Assembly (NCBI GenBank): GCA_007128085.1
Contig: SKYC01000323.1
Span: 1-8,337 of the forward strand
Direction of reading: 5' to 3'
Length of the DNA stretch: 8,337 nt
Origin: Saprospiraceae bacterium
Lineage (GTDB): Bacteria > Bacteroidota > Bacteroidia > Chitinophagales > Saprospiraceae
A model generated the notes under the pieces. It had not been told where the DNA came from and searched no databases. It worked only from the letters and a program-made list of their open reading frames with translations. The position numbers and the translations under genes are program-made. The first letter of the stretch is position 1. Each line of letters opens with the position of its first letter. This document shows positions 6,114 to 8,337 of the stretch, piece by piece.

Positions 6114-6815
6114 CTATTGATTTTTATTCAATCGAAGGGTTCGTACAATTCGATTGTTTTCGTCCAACAACTTCACAAAATACATTCCCTGTTTGAAGTC
6201 GGTCACATAAATGGGCTGACCACTCCTGTATTCCTTCTTCAGCACCATCTGTCCAATGACGTTGTAGAGCTCGACTGAGTGAATGCGATCGTCGTTTTTA
6301 ATGTGAAACATTTCCCCGGTGGGATTGGGGTAAAGCGTGGGGTGAGCGCCGGATTCTCCGACCACTGAAACCGAGGAGGGAACATCGTTGAAGAATGAAT
6401 AGGTCAACACCTGTCTGACATCCCTGTCGTTGACATCGACTAATTCAAGTTGCACCACGGCGGAATCACCGGGTTGTCCATAGGGGTATAAATGAACTAT
6501 CATATCGAACTCTCTGCCCGGTTCTATTTCAAAATCCGAAGAACTGACGTGTGGTAGCCAGCACAACACAATATCGCAAACTGCAGTTTCCCAATTATCT
6601 TCAATATACAGGATTTCCCTATTCCACTGCAATTGAGTGGGTTCATCTCCATCGTACCTCAGAGTGACTTTGAGTTCAATGTCCTGATCTTGGTTGCCGG
6701 GTTGAAGCTCAAAGTTTCTGTCCACAATTTCCGTTTGAAGCACCGTCAATTGGGCCTCCAATGAAAACGGCAGGCAAAAAATCAAAAAGGTCGTAAAGTA
6801 TTTAAGCATACCCAT
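6114..6815 (-). CDS. Small secreted protein with T9SS type A sorting domain
   Basis: 233 residues, function unrecognised. A signal peptide covers about 1-22 (hydrophobic TTFLIFCLPFSLEAQ, likely cut after the Ala-Gln; no lipobox). The middle part, about 23-145, looks like a beta-sandwich and holds only two cysteines, C80 and C85 in CDIVLC, which could form a disulfide outside the cell. The C-terminus, about 161-233, is a T9SS sorting domain: LYPNPTG (161-167), VELYNVIGQMV (181-191) and GMYFVKLLD (210-218). The protein should be exported by Sec, moved across the outer membrane by T9SS and attached to the surface or released. The start is ATG at 6815; another ATG two codons later (6809) is equally possible. 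It has its own candidate promoter and a strong terminator, so is probably monocistronic. From memory, similar middle domains occur in other small T9SS cargo proteins, but I cannot name the family. Confidence 0.85.
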   Translation of the reverse strand: MGMLKYFTTFLIFCLPFSLEAQLTVLQTEIVDRNFELQPGNQDQDIELKVTLRYDGDEPTQLQWNREILYIEDNWETAVCDIVLCWLPHVSSSDFEIEPGREFDMIVHLYPYGQPGDSAVVQLELVDVNDRDVRQVLTYSFFNDVPSSVSVVGESGAHPTLYPNPTGEMFHIKNDDRIHSVELYNVIGQMVLKKEYRSGQPIYVTDFKQGMYFVKLLDENNRIVRTLRLNKNQ

Positions 6816-6847
6816 TATTTTTTATAAAGACTTTTACATATTGAGAA

Positions 6848-6877
6848 CAAGATACCAAAACATTAGAAAACAGCAAA
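6848..6877 (-). promoter_or_regulatory. Candidate promoter for the small T9SS protein gene
   Basis: The minus strand shows TTTG (6877-6874), a 19-bp spacer, then TATCTTG (6854-6848). This resembles the Bacteroidota TTTG-N19-21-TAnnTTTG promoter with one T missing from the -7 box. The start would be near 6841, giving a leader of about 26 nt before the ATG at 6815. Confidence 0.35.
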
Positions 6878-6905
6878 GGCGACTGTTGATTTAACGCTTA
6901 ATTAA

Positions 6906-6940
6906 CAATCCGGCAACGGGGCATTCCCATTGCCGGATTG
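6906..6940 (-). terminator. Strong stem-loop after the thioredoxin-like T9SS gene
   Basis: An 11-bp perfect stem, CAATCCGGCAA (6906-6916) with TTGCCGGATTG (6930-6940), continues past a single mismatch into three more G-C pairs (6918-6920 with 6926-6928) and a 5-nt loop. It lies about 37 nt past the minus-strand stop at 6977. The following minus-strand bases (TTAATTAAG) are AT-rich but not a true U-run, so it may act as a terminator or a 3' stabilising structure. Confidence 0.6.
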
Positions 6941-6976
6941 GTGGTCAATTCCAATATTTTTTACTTTTTGTCAAAT

Positions 6977-8337
6977 TTACTTCACGGCCGTAAATGATTT
7001 TACGAGCTGTGAATTTCCGTCGTACATCTTGATGAAGTACTGGCCGGAATGTTCCGGAGTCCATTGCAACTGGTGAAAACCCGCACTGAAAAAGTCTTTG
7101 TCGTGGAGGATGTCCACTCTTTTTCCGGTAACATCAAAAACTTCGATCAACAACCGGCGGTCCTGTTCCAGTTCAAATTCAATGTTGATAAAATCCGTCG
7201 TCGGGTTGGGAAAAAGGCTTACTCGCGCTGTATTCTCAAGATCGTTGACGGATACAGGTGAATCGAAATTAAGAACATCGTCTTCCTGGGTTTCACTTCC
7301 GAAATCACCCAAGATCATTTCAAAGGCGAGCTCTCCTCCCGAGTATACGTCCAAACCAAATTTTCCTGCGGGATTATTTCCGAATTGAAGGCCATCTCCA
7401 TAATCATCAAAAACATGGATCGAATAACAATCGACTACATTGGGTAAACTGACCTGGTGTACTTTGGTTGTCAGTGCGTCAGGTCCTCCACCGCCCCACT
7501 GATCTTCGTTCCCGGCCTGATAAGGACCGCCCGAAGCAACGACAACATTGTCGGAGTTACGGATCTCCCAGGATGACTCACTCGGGTAAAAATCCGTATG
7601 GAAATGAACCTCGATTTCTCTTTCCACCTCGGTTGCCATCTGAATATTTTGCTCATAAGAGGCATGCGTATCATCGTCCACATTTGAGGTAACAGCAATC
7701 GTAAGATCCGTTTGACTTTCAATGAATACATCTCCCAAGTCAATTTCTACGGTCGCGTAGGGCTCCAAATCACCCTCCCATTCGTATTCAAGCACTGATG
7801 TACCTTCTACAAAGACCTCAATGGTCGCGGAGGTCAAGTTTTCCTCTCCAAGGTTTTGCATTTCCACGCCCGTGCGAATTTCGCCCGCCTCACAACCTGC
7901 AGCTTCCTCTCCCGTATAGCTCAAAAAAGCCGGATTGACTCCGGGGCGAGCACTGGGAAGTCCAAGTGGAAGTACATTGTATATCATCTCGGCGGATGCT
8001 TGCCCAAGTTCGTACACCTGGCGATTTCCAAAAATAATAACGATATAGGGGTAGTAACCCTGATTGAAAATTCCACCGATTTTTGCATTGGACATGGGGT
8101 ATGGTGTTCCTGTCACCCAGTCCCATCCCTCAGTTCCTACACCACCATAGAGAAGATCCTCCGTAGAAGAGGGGTCTGTTTCGATGGCAAAAACCATAAC
8201 TTCATTGGTGCCATCCGGCCCATAGGCGTTGTACAAATCTTTCAATGCGCCTCCATTGGGATGTCCGGTTCCGTGATTGTGATAAGCCCAGCAGGGAGCA
8301 CACCACTCGGCAAACAAGTCAAGTATTACAGGTATAC
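6977..8337 (-). CDS. Thioredoxin-like secreted protein with T9SS sorting domain, partial
   Basis: Only the last 452 residues are visible; the reading frame stays open through the right edge, so the start and any signal peptide are missing. A TTG at 8317 is internal (Leu), not a start. Visible residue 1 is the first full codon. Residues 1-125 look thioredoxin-like: VILDLFAEWCAPCW with the redox pair C12/C15, then TGTPYP (75-80) at the expected cis-Pro site. Residues about 135-230 look like a beta-sandwich of CARDB type. Residues about 240-355 include SSWEIRNSD and DDYGDGL, seen in other T9SS cargo. The sorting domain is about 371-452, with LFPNPTTDFINIEF and a final SGQYFIKMYD segment. It should act outside the outer membrane or on the cell surface as a possible thiol-disulfide oxidoreductase. 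The family is known among Bacteroidota secreted proteins, but its substrates are not known to me. Confidence 0.88.
   Translation of the reverse strand, partial: IPVILDLFAEWCAPCWAYHNHGTGHPNGGALKDLYNAYGPDGTNEVMVFAIETDPSSTEDLLYGGVGTEGWDWVTGTPYPMSNAKIGGIFNQGYYPYIVIIFGNRQVYELGQASAEMIYNVLPLGLPSARPGVNPAFLSYTGEEAAGCEAGEIRTGVEMQNLGEENLTSATIEVFVEGTSVLEYEWEGDLEPYATVEIDLGDVFIESQTDLTIAVTSNVDDDTHASYEQNIQMATEVEREIEVHFHTDFYPSESSWEIRNSDNVVVASGGPYQAGNEDQWGGGGPDALTTKVHQVSLPNVVDCYSIHVFDDYGDGLQFGNNPAGKFGLDVYSGGELAFEMILGDFGSETQEDDVLNFDSPVSVNDLENTARVSLFPNPTTDFINIEFELEQDRRLLIEVFDVTGKRVDILHDKDFFSAGFHQLQWTPEHSGQYFIKMYDGNSQLVKSFTAVK

Noticed and set aside
8317..8317. TTG at 8317 as the start of the thioredoxin-like protein
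   Set aside because: The frame is open to the right edge and the residues before it (IPVILD) form the first strand of the thioredoxin-like fold, so the gene continues outside the window.
6977..8337. Omp28-type outer membrane protein
   Set aside because: The CxxC context (AEWCAPCWAYHN) and length differ from what I expect of Omp28, so I kept the more general thioredoxin-like T9SS description.
1..8337. A defence, mobile or otherwise undescribed multi-gene system
   Set aside because: All long genes are housekeeping or typical secreted proteins, and there is no integrase, transposase, toxin-antitoxin pair, repeat array or reverse transcriptase.

Overview
The window is an ordinary-looking chromosomal segment from a member of the Bacteroidota. 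Three things point there. Two minus-strand genes end in type IX secretion system (T9SS) C-terminal sorting domains (PNPT/PNPTG motifs followed by a short beta-sandwich). The RicT/PSP1 homologue has the Cys-rich N-terminus I associate with this phylum. Start regions are A-rich and mostly lack a clear Shine-Dalgarno, and two candidate promoters resemble the Bacteroidota TTTG/TAnnTTTG pattern. The genus cannot be fixed from the sequence. I see no phage, IS element, CRISPR array, tRNA or rRNA.

Layout. 1-230 is non-coding, with a 15-bp palindrome and a 14-bp tandem duplication. 231-5400 (minus) is a tightly spaced run, transcribed right to left: holB (DNA polymerase III delta'), then ricT (PSP1 domain), then lpdA (dihydrolipoyl dehydrogenase), then a LolC/LolE-like FtsX-family permease. 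Gaps are 31, 15 and 24 bp, so one operon is likely. 5401-5636 is a divergent intergenic region with a candidate holB promoter and a hairpin just ahead of the next gene. 5637-6050 (plus) encodes a 6-pyruvoyltetrahydropterin synthase family enzyme whose motif spacing matches the tetrahydropterin type rather than the queuosine type (QueD). 6051-6113 holds two hairpins between convergent genes, one a good minus-strand terminator. 6114-6815 (minus) is a small secreted T9SS cargo protein of unknown function. 6816-6976 holds a promoter candidate and a strong stem-loop. 6977-8337 (minus) is the 3' part of a second T9SS cargo protein with a thioredoxin-like CxxC domain; its 5' end is outside the window.

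How the genes relate. The operon mixes replication (holB), a PSP1 protein whose place next to holB is also seen in Bacillus, a central-metabolism E3 flavoenzyme and a membrane permease. They share transcription rather than one obvious pathway. The two T9SS genes lie on the same strand but are separated by a stem-loop and a candidate promoter, so they are probably separate units. I did not find a convincing undescribed system. The points most worth checking are the PTPS subtype, the secreted thioredoxin-like protein, the RicT Cys cluster and the hairpin in front of the PTPS gene.
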